DNA from: Labilibaculum filiforme | GTDB taxonomy: Bacteria > Bacteroidota > Bacteroidia > Bacteroidales > Marinifilaceae | Length of the DNA: 64,000 nucleotides | Assembly (NCBI RefSeq): GCF_002843315.1 | Contig: NZ_MVDD01000016.1 | Coordinates: 1-64,000 of the forward strand | Direction: 5' to 3' | Shown here: positions 63,340 to 64,000 of the stretch, one piece after another | Position numbering within the stretch: position 1 is the first letter of the stretch | How the letters are laid out: every line of letters begins with the position of its first letter | Program-made: the position numbers and the translations under genes | The notes under the pieces: generated by a model | Database searches by the model: none | Seen by the model: only the letters and a program-made list of their open reading frames with translations | Told to the model about the DNA's origin: nothing

Positions 63340-64000
63340 TTAAAAAACAATGGTTCGGGTGCCATCCACAATAATTCGGTGTTCTGCTTTGTAGCCAAGG
63401 GCTCTAGCTAGCACAATACGCTCCAAATCTCGACCTTTACGGATTAAATCTTTAATGGTGTCTTTGTGCGTGATACGCATAATATCTTGCTCGATAATTG
63501 GTCCTTCATCCAGATCTTCGGTTACAAAGTGACTGGTTGCTCCAATCATTTTCACACCTCGTTCGTAAGCTTGTTTGTATGGATTACCACCTACAAATCC
63601 AGGTAAAAAGGAATGGTGTATGTTGATAATCTTGTTTTTAAACTCGCGAATAAAGTTGGACGATAATACCTGCATGTAGCGAGCCAATACAACCAAATCG
63701 ATATTGTGCTCTCTTAGTAAAGCAATTTCCTTGGTCTCTTGTTCTGCCTTAGTTTCTTTAGTTATAGGAAAAACATGGTAGGGAATTCCCGCAGCATCGG
63801 CAATTGGTTTCAAATCGGGATGATTGGATACAATCAAAGGAATTTCAATATCGTATTCGCTCATGTTATAGCGCCACAAAATTTCCTGAAGACAATGGTC
63901 GTATTTCGATACGAAAATAGCTACGCGTTGTTTCTGATTCGAGAACTCAATTCTCCAGTGTGCATTAAATGCCTGAGCAATTGGTTCGAAAGCTTCATGA
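63340..64000 (-). CDS. purU: Formyltetrahydrofolate deformylase, 5' part beyond the window
   Basis: The gene enters from the right edge; about 219 codons of its 3' part are present, against about 285 in the family. The visible part starts HEAFEPIAQAFNAHWRIEF, in frame with the later Met at 63879, so this Met is internal. Catalytic segment INIHHSFLPGFVGGNPYKQAY contains the Asn and His, and HFVTEDLDEGPII the Asp, of the formyltransferase fold. It hydrolyses 10-formyl-THF to formate and THF. The N-terminal ACT domain lies mostly outside the window. Confidence 0.93.
   Translation of the reverse strand, partial: HEAFEPIAQAFNAHWRIEFSNQKQRVAIFVSKYDHCLQEILWRYNMSEYDIEIPLIVSNHPDLKPIADAAGIPYHVFPITKETKAEQETKEIALLREHNIDLVVLARYMQVLSSNFIREFKNKIINIHHSFLPGFVGGNPYKQAYERGVKMIGATSHFVTEDLDEGPIIEQDIMRITHKDTIKDLIRKGRDLERIVLARALGYKAEHRIIVDGTRTIVF

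Noticed and set aside
63340-63879. Complete short purU starting at the Met at 63879
   Set aside because: The reading frame stays open and purU-like to the right edge, so this Met is internal and the gene is cut by the window.

Overview
The window is chromosomal DNA from a Bacteroidota bacterium, most likely a free-living or marine member of the Marinilabiliales/Marinifilaceae type (the lineage is an inference). It is AT-rich. Several genes have the phylum's TTTG-N19to21-TAnnTTTG promoter instead of an E. coli-like one, and Shine-Dalgarno signals are weak. The glycogen enzymes (GT3-GT35 fusion, GH57, GH13_8), DUF6261, DUF3820 and the DAHP synthase-chorismate mutase fusion are all typical of Bacteroidota. 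The left edge carries the last 29 codons of an IS transposase.

Region 1 (about 0.2-11.8 kb, minus strand): an exported DPP-IV-like S9 peptidase, a DUF1697 protein and a hot-dog thioesterase. Then comes a seven-gene aromatic operon read leftward: aminotransferase, tyrA, DAHP synthase-chorismate mutase, aroB, aroA, DUF523, aroC, closed by a terminator. Its 5' end holds the most interesting structure of the window: two tandem transcription attenuators. Each consists of a tiny leader ORF with an uninterrupted run of Tyr/Phe/Trp codons (10 and 8 codons) followed by an intrinsic terminator. The first also shows an 8-bp antiterminator pairing that starts right after the leader stop codon.

Region 2 (12.1-19.1 kb, plus strand): a divergent, complete trp operon (trpE-G-D-C-F-B-A). 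It is preceded by its own trpL-like leader peptide with three consecutive Trp codons and a strong terminator. The whole pathway from erythrose-4-phosphate plus PEP to Trp and Tyr is thus arranged around one divergent promoter region with three attenuators. Prephenate dehydratase is not in the window.

Region 3 (19.2-40.9 kb): an NhaD antiporter and an SSS symporter on the minus strand, then glycogen metabolism. On the plus strand lie a debranching enzyme, a GT4 glycosyltransferase, a GH57 amylase and a 1411-residue glycogen synthase-phosphorylase fusion. On the minus strand lie the branching enzyme and a GH13 amylase. Between the two arms are a Kbp-like BON-LysM protein, a dodecin, a 34-residue Lys-rich protein and a methyltransferase. 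PEP carboxylase follows.

Region 4 (41-50 kb): a coiled-coil membrane protein, an FNR-like regulator with four FNR-spaced cysteines, the molybdate transporter modABC, DUF3820, a GAF protein, mnmA and an M13 lipoprotein peptidase.

Region 5 (49.8-64 kb): more accessory in character. It holds a 74-bp tandem repeat and REP-like hairpins, two coiled-coil membrane proteins, a decayed DUF6261 gene, a BCCT transporter with an outer-membrane protein, a membrane-anchored MutS-like ATPase with a 53-bp copy of part of itself upstream, a translationally coupled lipoprotein pair, an RNase H with an N-terminal extension, DUF3859, and purU running off the right edge.
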